A stretch of DNA of 64,000 bases, taken from positions 5,851,506-5,915,505 of the forward strand of contig NC_049979.1 in assembly GCF_000003815.2 (NCBI RefSeq). The letters run 5' to 3'. Within the stretch, counting starts at the first letter, position 1. The number at the start of each line of letters is the position of its first letter. Of the stretch, positions 1 through 13,000 are shown in pieces. The translations under genes were made by a program, and so were the position numbers. Source of the DNA: Branchiostoma floridae. Taxonomy: Eukaryota; Chordata; Leptocardii; Amphioxiformes; Branchiostomatidae. The notes under the pieces are model-generated. The model was not told the DNA's origin, did not search any database, and saw only the letters and a program-made list of their open reading frames with translations.

Positions 1-145
1 TTCTTTCAAGACTGAAATGTTGCATGATGACCGTACAGCAAAAATGGCTATAAATTTGGAAAGAAACTAGAATCACCAATAGATTTGGAAGTCGTCTATC
101 TTTCCGAGCAAAGGTTCAACAATACCACAGGCAGCATAACCAACC

Positions 146-353
146 TTAGGGCTTAGGTCACATTTCCAAACGGGGGCCCGGCCGGGAGGTTCAATGAAAC
201 GAAAAATTAGAATGTATACCTAAAAATATACTCAAATTATGCCCATTAATCTTATGTTAACATTTTGCATACTTTGATGTATTTTATATCATTCTTTTCC
301 CTCCCAACATCTTCACCGCAGGGCCCCAATTTGGAAATGTGACCTAAGCCTAA
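146..353. mobile_element. Palindromic MITE
   Basis: Left end GGCTTAGGTCACATTTCCAA (about 150-169) is repeated inverted at 331-351, with further matching GGGGCCC inside. About 208 bp, non-coding, in the intron left of the kinase exon at 464-730. Confidence 0.65.
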
Positions 354-463
354 CTGGAAAAATTTGGGACCAGTGTTTTCATGCTGTTCCAAGGGATGTC
401 TGGATGAGGTGAGGGATGAAAGGTCAGGTGTGAGAGGTTAAAGTGTAAGGTTAGAGTTCATAC

Positions 464-3400
464 CATGGGGGGTCTGGGTCTGTTCATGTCTCCGACCTTG
501 GGCGGGACCTCGGGCGGCGGGGGCTCGTCGTCGGGCGGCGGCTCGCTGTTCTCCTGCTCGGATACGTCCTGCTCTTCCTCCATGTCCTCACCGTTCGCCG
601 TGGGGACCACCCCGTTCGCTCTCTCCTTAGGGGGCAGCGCAGGGGGGGTGGTGTGGGCAGGGGGGGTACCGCCGTCTCTTCTCTCCTGCGTGGAGATGAT
701 TTCACTGTCTGATGCGCTCTTCTGCCCAGCCTGGGGTCAGACAGAGAACATCGTAATAGTCGCACAGCAACAAAGACATCACATGAAAGGTCGCACAGCA
801 ACAAAGACATGCAGTGAGTAACAAGTTTTAACCAGATGCTAGTATTGTGCTTAGGTGATAAAACAGAGCAGGAGGACAGACAGGGCTACCTTTGGAGCGC
901 CAGGCGGTCTGCCTGTACCGTTCGCTGGTAACGACGACCTGAAAGCAACACAAAAACCTGTCAGCCACTATTTCATTTTGTGTGCTAAAGCATCACAAGT
1001 AAGTCACAAAAACCTGTCAGCGTTTACTTTATTTTGTGTACAAAATAAATTGAAAAAAAAAAAAAATCACTGGTATGTCAGACAAACTAGACCCACAAAG
1101 ACATGGCTACTCACGACTGGTCTAACCTCTAACCTCTAACCTGCACTACCTACGCCATAATTCTGTACCTTCAACCTTTAACTTTGTGACAGAAAGGACA
1201 ATACTCACGACTGGTCTGTCCTCTAACCTCTAACCTTCACCACCTACGCCATCATTCTGTACCTTCAACCTTTAACCTTGTGACACAGAAAGGACAATAC
1301 TCACGACTGGTCTGTCCTCTAACCTATAACCTTCACCATCTCACCATAACGTTGTACCTTTAACCTTTTATCTTGTGACACACAGAGGACAATACTCACG
1401 ACTGGTCTGTCCCAGCTGCATCGGAGTACTCTAACGTTGTCGTGTGTCCTCTGGTGGAACAAACAAACAGGGGTTACAACAACATGAGCAACAGGAATGG
1501 ACAAGTTTCTTGGCCCAATGCCAGGTGAAAGAGTCGATCAGTGTGTGATTTTTCCGTGAATAGATCATCACTTTCACTTGCTCAGAGCCAGTGGACTTGC
1601 CCAACACTGATGTAACATACTATTGAGCACTTTAGAGCCTGTTAGAGTACAATCCTTCCTCCAGAAAGTACAGTTATGCTGGTATGTTACTAGAAGGTAC
1701 CAAGCCTGTCCCCACAAGACTTACACATAAAACCCTATATAATCACACAAAACCAGCCTGCTTTAGTGCTTGTTAAGTACATCCAACACAAATTTCATCT
1801 TAAGAAAGAACTGTAACAGGTTGTTTTCTTAGTTTTACCTTTCCCTTCATTCTCCGAAAAACAGCGGTGCTGTGGCATGGGTAGGTTCTTAGCATGGTTG
1901 GGTTCTGAGGGGGTCTTGGTATGGATGGTTCTGAGGGCGTCTGGGTGTAGATGGGCTCTGAGGGGGTCTTGGTATTAATGATTCTGGGGTTTTTTTGGTA
2001 TATATGGTTCTGAGGGGGTCTTGGTATTAATGATTCTGAGGGGGGTCTTGGTATATATGGTTCTGAGGGGGTCTTGGTGTGAATGGGTTCTGGAGGGGGG
2101 GTCTTGGTATTAATGATTCTGAGGGGGGTCTTGGTATATATGGTTCTGAGGGGGTCTTGGTGTGGATGGGTTCTGGAGGGAGGGTCTGGGCATGGGTGGG
2201 TTCTGGGGGGCTTGATATAGGTGGGTTCTGGGGGGGCTTGATATGGGTGGGTTCTGGGGGGCTTGATATGGGTGGGTTCTGAGGGTGGCTTGGCATGGGT
2301 GGGTTCTGAGGGGTGGTCTTGGTATGGTTGGGTTTTTAGGGGGGTCTTGGTCTGGGTTGGCTCTGGGGTGGTAATGAGTGGGAAGCTGTAATGGTGGTTT
2401 TGCGTGGCTCAGTGGAAACTTTAGAGCAGTCACATGGAATGGAGTAAACAAGGATAGCCCTCCACCATAGAATCTACACACCACAAAGAAACAAGGAGGC
2501 AGGAGTTACCGTCTATGGAGTTCTTCTTCAACGGATTTGATAAGACTCCTTCAGATGGACATAAGGAACAGAGAAAAGAGGTTGAGTTAGACAGAGTCGG
2601 GTGCTGTGATGATGTGAAGTGCAGCACTACAACAGCAGCTCAAGTCTGATGGTTCTACTGCAGCAGCATTGGTGACATGCACATTATATACAACTTCCAC
2701 CATGTCTATGTTTTACACAAGCATGATTGGACATCTCAATATCCTTCCACTGACACAAAAGGCTTGGCACAACATGATTTTGCTTTTAAGACCCACAAAA
2801 ATGCAAGCAGACAATAGAGGACTCCCAATGTAACCCAAGAGTAACCCTGTGGCCACATCAACTTAATTGATGATTCTCAGACTTGAATGAGAGAGTGAAT
2901 ACAGTAGAAGCCAGTTAATTGCACAACGGATAACTGCACACTTCTGTTAATTGCATGGAATCCCAAAGTCCTATAGTGATGTGGTCCAGCTGAATAATTT
3001 CGCTTTGTTACACTACTCGGATAATTGCAGAAAATGTGCTGGCAAGTGGGGAGTGCAATTAAACGGCTTCTACTGAATCTGCATTTAAGGTTTCCTTCCA
3101 ACCCTTTTTTTTTCAGCCCGCTTCTTGCTTGACTTTAGCTCTAAAATGCCAGACAAGCGACAAAATAAATCAGTGTGGCCAGACGACACCCCAGGAGCTG
3201 CCCAGCACCTGCCCCGAGCCCTGCGTCTGTAAACACTACTCACTTGCTACCGTCGATCTCCAGGACCGGTCTCCACGCGCCGGCAAACTCGTCGTCCTGA
3301 GGGGAGGGGAGTAACGGTTAGACATGTTCTCACTACAGCAGCTGCTGTACAAACTGTTGTACTACTGCTGTATATGCCATCAACACGTCATGTCTGTGTT

Positions 3401-6400
3401 CTAATGTCTACTGTTCAGTCAGAAATGGTCAGTGATGGATACAACCGCAGGGCTCCAAATACTTCCCGCAATGCGTGACTCTAAATTCAAGAAGCCGGCA
3501 CACCGTTCCTGGGCAGAAATGTTCAGCTACATGTGTGCCAAATATGGCGCTTTTAGACAAATCTGCACAATTTATCATTCTGGGTGAGTGAGAGTGTGGT
3601 CTGATTTTTCTGTCCATGGCACTTGGCCATTCATGATACCAAGTTTGCTGTCTTTAAATCTTAAACTTCTTTCATATTTCTTTCTGCAAGCCGAGAAACC
3701 TGGCTGCCATTGGAGGAACTTATTTGGAGCCCTGCTGGAACAGAAGTCTTCATGCTTTAACTACAGCAGGCTCCAGTCTCCCAGGATGCACCTGGAGACC
3801 CTACGGTACAGTGGGGAGCTCAGTCGGAGATGAGAAAGTTAGAAAAACCACAGGTTAGTCAGACACAGGTGTACACACACCTGACACATTTGGTACCAGG
3901 TGTACCTTACACAACACACCTGTCGAACCTTAAACTCCCTCAGGACGAATAAGTTACTTACATTCCTACGAACCCTGTTTGGGACCTCCCCAGCGCGGAC
4001 CTAGGAGGGTTATGAGGAAAAAAAGAAACGTTGGATATTATCCTGCATCCCCCCACCCCCATACAGAGCCTTGTCATGCACCCCCCATATAGACTTCATC
4101 CTAGCATTCCTCCACCTATATTCCAACAGTTCCACAGAAGTTATCCCAGCATTCCTTCACCCTTATCCCAGAGTTCCACAGTGACCACAATGATGATGAT
4201 GATGATGATGGCGGACCCTCCTTCACATCAGATGAGTCCCCCGGCAAATCACATCTTCTGACCAATCACAACTGGCCTTGCATACCGACAAATCACAACT
4301 AGTCTTACATACCAACCAACCAAAGCTAGTCTTACATACCAACCAATCTAAACTAGTCATGTACCGTCCAATCACAAATGGCCTTACATACCAACGAACA
4401 ACAGCTAGTTTTACATAGTTTATCAACCAACCACAACTGGTCTTACATATTGACCAACCACAAATGACCTTCCAGAACAAATTCTTATGTAAGGCCAATA
4501 AATCTTGCTACTACCAAAGTGGATTTATGTTTTCAAACAGGTTTGTTACAATCCTTGTTCTACATGTAGACCCTCCTGACCCGTAGCAGCAGTAGTGGTC
4601 CGTGTTGTACTGCTGCAGTAGCCTGGGTACCATCCGGAAAGTAAAAGAGTTTGAACCTTCATCTATTCATCCGGAAAGTAGTTCGCTCCGTCTGGGATCC
4701 CAGACCACATTAACATCTGGAATCATCCAAGTTTTGGATGCAGGAGCTGATTGGTCCCTAGCAAATTATGGAATGGGTTTAAGCGCTGTTCGAACCGGTG
4801 TTCCAACACCGGACAAGCCCTCTGTCTGCTTGCAAGAGGGCCTATTGTCATCGAACGAGTGCTCTAGAACCCATTCCTTAATTCACTCATTAACTGGCAT
4901 CACCACCAAATGGTTTGAATGCGCAAGTCTCCAGATGGATAGCAGAAGTGTACATAGGAGCGAACTACTGGATGGTACCCAGGCTACTGCTGCAGTGATC
5001 TGGGCACCTGAACCATTGTATAAAGGCAGTTTGTGACCCCTGCTGAACCCTGACCCGGAGTGACCCTACCCCAGAATCCCACTCACCTCGTCCTGCTGAG
5101 GTTCTGTTTCTCTTCTCAGAGGAGGTTCAAAGTTCACATTTTCCACTGGAACAACAAAGAAAACATCAGTACTGGGACTCAGAAAAACATCAGTACTGGG
5201 ACTCATCACTGCATTGACTCATCAGAAAAACATTACTGCAACGACTCATATCAGACAATACTGATATTATCCAGCTTGTCTGGCACATGGTAACTACACA
5301 GGAAACCTACAGAAGAGCTCAGTAGGGGAGACGATGACATTAGAATTTCACCCACTAATACATGCGTTCCAATGGGAGAGTTGAGGAAACAAATATGCAA
5401 TTATCTCAAGAATAAAAAGTTCAAGCCATACAAACTTACCTTCAAATGATAGCCTACTACATCCAGTCTCGGCAAATTCCTTGGCAAGAATTTCTATACG
5501 GCTAATCTTTTGATACACCCCCCTGATTAGAGCCCTTGGATTGGCCCATTTGGCTGAAAACACCATTCTGGCGACGATACCACTATTTCAGGGGGGTGCG
5601 GAAACCCCCTCGATGGAGAAAGGTCATTTTTTACAACTAATTCTACCAGTGTAGGGTCTTTCCTACTGCAGCCACCCCCAAAATGCCCAGATTTCACATA
5701 AAATCCCACCAAGAAAGGCTTTTCAATGGTTTAAAGCCTTGTTTTTATTTGAGATCTCTCACCGTGGGCTCTAGGCGCCTGCGCTAATGCTTACGTCACC
5801 CCTTCTAGTAAATTCAAGTTCACAATTGACAGATGTCAATCATATCACCCACTGCGGGGTAGGGGTGTGAAGTAAAAACCATCAATATCAAAGACCTCTG
5901 ATAAGAAACACTCCCCTGGGGATTGATGACCTACCTGTGCCAGGCCTGCACTGTGGACCTGGGCTAGGGATGCTGGCTACAGGTGGAATTTGACAGAAAC
6001 AAGTGAATAAAGCCAAAAGTTGGTCACCTAAGCTAATGGAGACATTGTTCCCTTCACTTAGACTCCTACATCCCCTTTCTAGACACTTTCAAGGCAAGCC
6101 TAAAGTCTATTCAAGGGCCCTGAAAGGTATATAATGACTACTCGTGTGGATAGGGACAATCATAGAAAAGGCAAAAAGAATGAAAAAGAGTGTTGCAAGG
6201 CTAAATCACAACATTCACCTGGTCTAGGACCCCTCCCATAGGACAATCACCCCCCCCCCCCAACAATTTACCCCCAGAATACCAAAATCAAGTCCTCTGT
6301 ACACTGTCCCTGGTCTGCAGTCTGGCACTGATTGGAGGGATGGCTAAAAAACAAGGAAGAGAGCCAAAAATAACAAAAAAATGGGGAAATCTCAAGTAAA

Positions 6401-7072
6401 TGACAGTCACCTGAACCCTATACCTTGCTCAGGTAACAGATCCATGACAAAAAAGCCCTTAAAATGAACAGGAATGGCCTAATCCATGCCTACCTGAATC
6501 ACTACAGGGGAGACGATGACATTAGAATTTCACCCACTAATACATGCGTTCCAATGGGAGAGTTGAGGAAACAAATATGCAATTATCTCAAGAATAAAAA
6601 GTTCAAGCCATACAAACTTACCTTCAAATGATAGCCTACTACATCCAGTCTCGGCAAATTCCTTGGCAAGAATTTCTATACGGCTAATCTTTTGATACAC
6701 CCCCCTGATTAGAGCCCTTGGATTGGCCCATTTGGCTGAAAACACCATTCTGGCGACGATACCACTATTTCAGGGGGGTGCGGAAACCCCCTCGATGGAG
6801 AAAGGTCATTTTTTACAACTAATTCTACCAGTGTAGGGTCTTTCCTACTGCAGCCACCCCCAAAATGCCCAGATTTCACATAAAATCCCACCAAGAAAGG
6901 CTTTTCAATGGTTTAAAGCCTTGTTTTTATTTGAGATCTCTCACCGTGGGCTCTAGGCGCCTGCGCTAATGCTTACGTCACCCCAGTACTTACTGTCTAT
7001 CTCTGATTTCGTCCGTTCTTTTCTGTCTTCCTTCTTCCGTGAAGAAATCCTCTGCGGAACTTCTAATGTTGG
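464..7072 (-). CDS. MAP4K linker exons 13-19 (Pro-rich and acidic)
   Basis: Exons: 7072-6994 ([20 protein letters not shown]), 5145-5087 ([20 protein letters not shown]), 3296-3244 ([18 protein letters not shown]), 2548-2510 ([13 protein letters not shown]), 1450-1400 ([17 protein letters not shown]), 938-890 ([16 protein letters not shown]), 730-464 ([12 protein letters not shown] onward, 89 codons, Pro-rich with PPALPPK and [15 protein letters not shown], possible SH3-binding motifs). All phases agree. The [10 protein letters not shown] and [11 protein letters not shown] blocks match MAP4K3, while the exon with WRPVLEIDG resembles the MAP4K5 linker. The last exon ends at a gtatga donor, so the frame continues left of the window. 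Confidence 0.9.
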
Positions 7073-10000
7073 CTGCAATTCAACAAACAAAAACTGACAT
7101 TAGTACTCCGTTGCCATGGTTACCTCAAAGCAGGAGCTGGGGTTAGCTAAGGTTTTTTCTATGGTATCAGTTGCTATGGCAATAGTAATGGTTGCTACGG
7201 TTCTGGTACGAGCTGGAGTTAGGTAAGGCTGGATTTCTATGGTAACGGTTGTTATAGCAAAAGTAATGGTTCCTATGGCAATACTAATGGTTGCTATGGC
7301 AATAGTAATGGTTGCTATGGTTACCTCTCCTCTATCCTCCTCGTCATCATGGTTCTGGTAGGAGCTGGGGTTGGGTAAGGCTGTGTTTCTATGGTAATGG
7401 TTGCTATGGCAATAGTAATGGTTGCTATGGCAATAGTAATGGTTGCTATGGCAATAGTAATGGTTGCTATGGTTACCTCTCCTCTATCCTCCTCATCCTC
7501 GTCGTCATGGTTCTGGTAGGAGCTGGGGTTAGAGGCCATCTCCAGCAAGTCCTTGCCGAGTCTGTGGGACAGCGGCTGCTGGAAGAACGGGTGCTGAAAA
7601 CAGCACAAGAACAGCATGGTTACAGCTAGGGTGCTAAAAACAGCACAAGAACAGCATGGTTACAGCCATGAAGTTTGACACATTATATATGTGACCCCAT
7701 CGCATAAAAAGTCAAAAGCCAGTCAAACAACCTCCCCACCCCACCCCAATACACACACTTGGTAAGGACATTGTCATTCCTCACCTGGATCATCTTCTCT
7801 GCTGTCGGCCTCTTCTTGGGGTTTTTCGTCAGGGCCAGTTTGACAAAGTTGTGGAAGTTGGGAGTCCTGAAATGAAGACAACACGAACATGTCAGTTTGA
7901 ACATCTAGACACTGACCAAAGTCTAACTTCTCACCACCACACATGTATAAACATTCCTCTCTGATGGCAGCAGGTACTGGTGAGAATCTAGACACGGACC
8001 AAAGTCTAACTTCTCACCACCACACAAATATCTGAGCAGCTTGATTCTGACCCAACCAAGATATATCCAAAAAAGACTGTCCAATTTCTGATGATGATTC
8101 TTACCTTTGCAGGAATCACTTACAGGTGGAAATGCACCACAGCAAAACATCTACAAAAATGGCTTAAGTTTCTGTTCAGCCAAGTGTAATGATTCGGCCC
8201 AGGTTTCGATGTCGCTTCATTTCTCAGGGATTGTGTGTGGGTCAGGTGACAATCTGATGGAATTCCTGGCGGGGCAACGATGCGAGTCGCCCGTCAGCTG
8301 TGGCGTCGGCCTGGCCGGAATGAACACCAGCCTTCCCGCGCTGGCTGCCAAGAGCTAACACCTCACAACAACAGCTACAACAACTTCAGGCTAGGGTTGC
8401 AGCAGCCGCATCCCAGACATTCCACACAAACCTCTCCACTTCAAACAAATCACACAGTTTCCCCCGGATATCACCCTCCTTCATGTCATGATGAACGCAT
8501 CATGTAGATGGGTACTCTGCTACTCACCATTTGGTTCTTGTCTTTAAGTTTGGGGGGGACGAAGCCACTTTTCGACATGAGGAACAGCACCCTGTGGACA
8601 GAAAGCAGGCAGTGAGAGAGTGCAGGAGATGTGTTTCTGTAACGTATCTGTGGGTGTGGCTTACAGCGGCCCAGTAAGTGGTCCGCATAACACACACCCC
8701 TCACATGCCAGGGGAGGGGGCAGTCTGGGCCACACACATCCTGCCACCAAGGAAACAAATAACGGGAATAACAAGGGAAGTAATGAGCAAAACAACAACA
8801 AACACAACATCAACGTCAACACAGACCTGCACCCACAGAGAACACAAGGACATAATATCATGTAGGAACTATGCGATAAGCCATTTACTACTTGGAGGTA
8901 TCATTACAGGGTTGCAAGGGTGCAATAACTTTAGGGTTGTAGCTGAATGCTTACAATGCCCCTCACAGTAACAGTATGTTTGCATTGACATAATGCAAAA
9001 CTGTCATATAACCTCTCAATATCCATCATGTCAAAATACTGCATTGCATGGAAGCCCAATACTATACACATACAGAACAGTAAGCCAAAAAGGCCTGTCT
9101 CCTGTCATCTTACAATTTGTGTCCATATAAAATATAACAAACATATGTCTATTTTATATAAACTATACTAAACTTAATTAACTACAACACATCATATTGT
9201 ACAGAAAACTGGCCCATGCCGACAGGTCACATTACATAAGTGTTATCTGATATGGATATGTGATGTGCCAAGTTGCGTTTCACGGCGTTCCGTTTGTGAT
9301 ATCATCATACCAACGGGCAGGGAGACGTCCCCTTCGGAGTCGTTCCAAGTCCGTGACCTTCATTCTCGTGTCAAGGTCACCTGAGTTAGCGCCAAACGGT
9401 TCCTCACCACATAAACAATCTCTCACAACCAAACCCATGTACTTCTTCCATTGTAAATACCCGGGAGTTTTCATGTCTCAGGTAACTCAAACAACAACTA
9501 ATCTTATGTATAATTATAATGTATATCAAATGATGTGAATTTGTTTATTTTTAAGTTAGTAATTACTGATTGTGTGGTAATTTTGTATTTCTGCCAAGGT
9601 TTGTCATACTGTGCTTTGATATTGAAAGTTCCAATCTCCTTATTCAGGATACAGCAAAGATGTTGAAATGGCTGGTAGAGAAAACTTAGCTGTCCGTGCA
9701 CTACTGTCAGCTGTGCTAACAGATTAATAGATAAATTCAACCCCCACAGAATATAGTTCAGTAGTGTTCCATTATCCATACACACAAAACACACAATACC
9801 ATACAGTGTTGCATTTTTGCATCTGCCTTGTGACAGAAACCTGCCTGTCGGGGGCGGAGGTCGCACATGGGGGTTACCTACCTCATGGGGTGGAGGTCGA
9901 ACATGGGGGGCTGCAGCTCCGCGAACTCGATTGCCGTGATCCCCACAGCCCATACGTCGCACTAAACACAACAAACAAACAAACAAACATCAGAATAATC

Positions 10001-13000
10001 CATACTCACTGTAACAGCGGTTATCCAGAATGTTGGTAGGTTTGGGAAGTTTCTTCACGCTGGGTCTGCAGTTTCTTTAACCTCAGTACACAGTTGGGCT
10101 TCTCTCAAGCCAGGAACACAGATAAGTACAAACTGCTCTGCTGCATCCCATCCTAACCCTAGTCTGTGTAACACAAACACTGCTGTCTGGGGCTGTAACT
10201 GGCGCCTCTAGGAGGCCGGTAGATGTTGGTCGGGCTGCTATAAGCGAGATTTAATCATGCTACCCGAACCCTAGCCCTAACCTGCTCCAGTCTTTCACAC
10301 TGAATCACTGTCTCACACCATACCTGAACTGTAACACTGCTTCAATCTATCACACAATACTCAAAGCCTGCTACTGGACCCACCCTTCTATAATCTGCGC
10401 ATGTATCCCACTGTCTCACACTATACCCAAACCCTAACCCTGCTTCAATCTATCACACCGTATCACACGGCCTCACACGTACCCAAACCCTAACCTCCAA
10501 CAGTCTATCACACCATATCACACTGTCTCACACCGTACCCAAAACCTATCCCTGCTCCAGTCTATCACACCGTATCCCACTGTCTCACACCGTACCCAAA
10601 CCCTAACCCTGCTATAATCTATCACACCGTATCACACGGCCTCACACCGTACCCAAACCCTATCCTTGCTCCAGTCTATCACACTGTGTTACACTGTCTC
10701 ACACCGTACCCAAACCCTAACCATGTTACAATCTATCACACCGCTTCACACAGTCTAACACCATACCCTAACCCTAACCCTGCTACAGGACCCCTCCCTC
10801 TATAGTCTGTGCACGTATCCCACCGTGCCCTAACCCTAGTTCTGCTCCAGTTTTTCACTCCCTATCACAGTCTCACACCCAAACCCTAACTCCGCTACAG
10901 GGCCATCCCACTGTGCCCTAACCCTGCTGTCACCAGCCCTCTACAGTCTGTGCACGTATCCCTCCATCCTGTCTCAGCACAAATTGGATTACAGCGCCGC
11001 ATCAGCTAATCAGTCTGAGCCAGCCCGGCTTTACACGCGAGCCGCCAAGGCTGTAATGACATTGCTATTGATCCACAATATTGGGCAGGGACCTACAATA
11101 TTCTTAAGGGAAGACTTCTGAACCCAAACAGCCTTTACCCAAAAGGACAGTGGCTCGTGGATATTGATTCACATGTTGGGCACAGACCCACAACAATTCT
11201 TGCACCAATCCTCGACAACATAAGAGGGGACTTAAATTAAACCCGAAACTGGCGAAAGACAGTGGCACTTTACTTATGAGTTATATGTTGTTCATGGGCA
11301 ATGGGGAGGGGCACAAAGCTGTGTGTTCTTTATTCCACCACCAGCAGAATATCTGCTGCACTTCCCCCTTCAGCGTAACGTGGATATCCTGGTGCATCCA
11401 TCCATTTTCAGCATCTGACATCCACTGGGCCCATGTGCAATTCATCAATACCTGCCCATGTCTCATTTCTCTGCGCCTGACAAATCCATAGAGACCAGCA
11501 ACAATCCATACTACAGCAGGGATGCACCAACTAGACACAATACAGACTCTACACAACAGTGCTATCACACACCATCAGACATGTTAAAAATGGTTCGGTG
11601 CCAGGCACAACTTTCATACAAAAGCATCAATGTCAAGCAGAAGGAAAAATTGTCATGGGAACGGGTGAACTCTACACTACCTGCTGTAACTATGGCAACA
11701 GATGAACTCTGACCTACCTGCTGATTGTAGCCACCTTTTCTCTCCACAGCAGCGACTTCTGGGGCCATCCTGACATCAGGAACAAAATGGGAGGTTAAAC
11801 ACCATGTCAGGTCAAAGGTTAAACACCATATGTCAGGTCAAAAGTTAAATACCATGTCAGGTCAAAGGTTAAACACCATGTCAGGTCAAAGGTTAAACAC
11901 CATGTAATTCACTTTGTCTTCTCAGTACCAAACTTTCCAGTCTGAGAACATTTAACTTCTTCTCAGAACTAAACGTTCACGGTGAATGAATTATTTGTTA
12001 CTGTCACCAAGTTGAATTATTTGTTATCGGTAATGATAAGTTCACATTACAGTGAAAACCGTGAAAATAAACGTACATTGAAAAAATCAGGAATTACAGC
12101 AATTGAATGTAGGGAAGAATGATGAAGTGAAGGAAGAAGCACGTACCAGTACGGAGTGCCGATGAAGGACTTGCGTTTGGCCATGGTGGCTGTGATCTGG
12201 GCCGACACACCGAAGTCAGCTGCAAAAAGGAAAGTGCTTAAGTGAAAAAATTCTGGAGCAAAAAATCTTGATATGTTTTATTCGATCTGGCAGGTACTTA
12301 CAGTAATTTTGAGTTGATGAACAAGAACACAAAACAGCAGTTTCTGTGTGTTGATACAAAAATTCGGGACATGAAACAAGCACATAAACATACGTAATTA
12401 TAAATATTACAACTAATTGTCTAATTGTGCCAATTTGTATTCTAAGACAAGTCTGAGCTTCTAACAGAACTGACGGCATATCTACAACAGCCAGTTCTGA
12501 GTTGACATTCAAAAGCACACACAACATGTTTTCAGGAGGTGTCGAGTGTCCAAGGTCATACAGCATATGCTTTACGCTTTGATAAGGAATTATGGGTGCC
12601 GACGTGTCAGCAACATTCCGCTTACCTAATTTGACGTTCCCCTCATCAGTTAACAGGATATTTGCGCCCTGTTGGAGAGAGGAACATGTTATCAATATAA
12701 CAGCAAATATGTTATTGAAGGCACCACGAATATGGGCTGGTATGGGGTTTTAAAATCCCCAACATTTGAGGTATTTGGAATAGAGCAATGTCATTCTTTA
12801 TTTATCTAATACGTATTCATTTATTGGTTTGGCTGTTCAGCACGCACATCCAGGGCTGCCCAACTACAAAGTACAAAGAGCTAGCCCTGCTGACAGAGAC
12901 AATAGAATTTATGGACCTGATGTTTGGACATGAGCTTGTCATTTCTAACATTTCCATTTGCAACAATTTTGCATTTGAACATGTGCGGCAGCAATGAGGA

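Noticed and set aside
2027-2484. Proline-rich minus-strand frames ([12 protein letters not shown])
   Set aside because: Translation of the G-rich minisatellite; lies inside an intron of the kinase gene.
5348-6894. Two pairs of identical 72- and 61-codon frames
   Set aside because: They are the same positions of the two terminal repeats of the non-coding LTR-like element.
10270-10940. Interstitial telomere array
   Set aside because: CCCTAA occurs but only within a longer unit of about 60 bp, with no run of telomere repeats.
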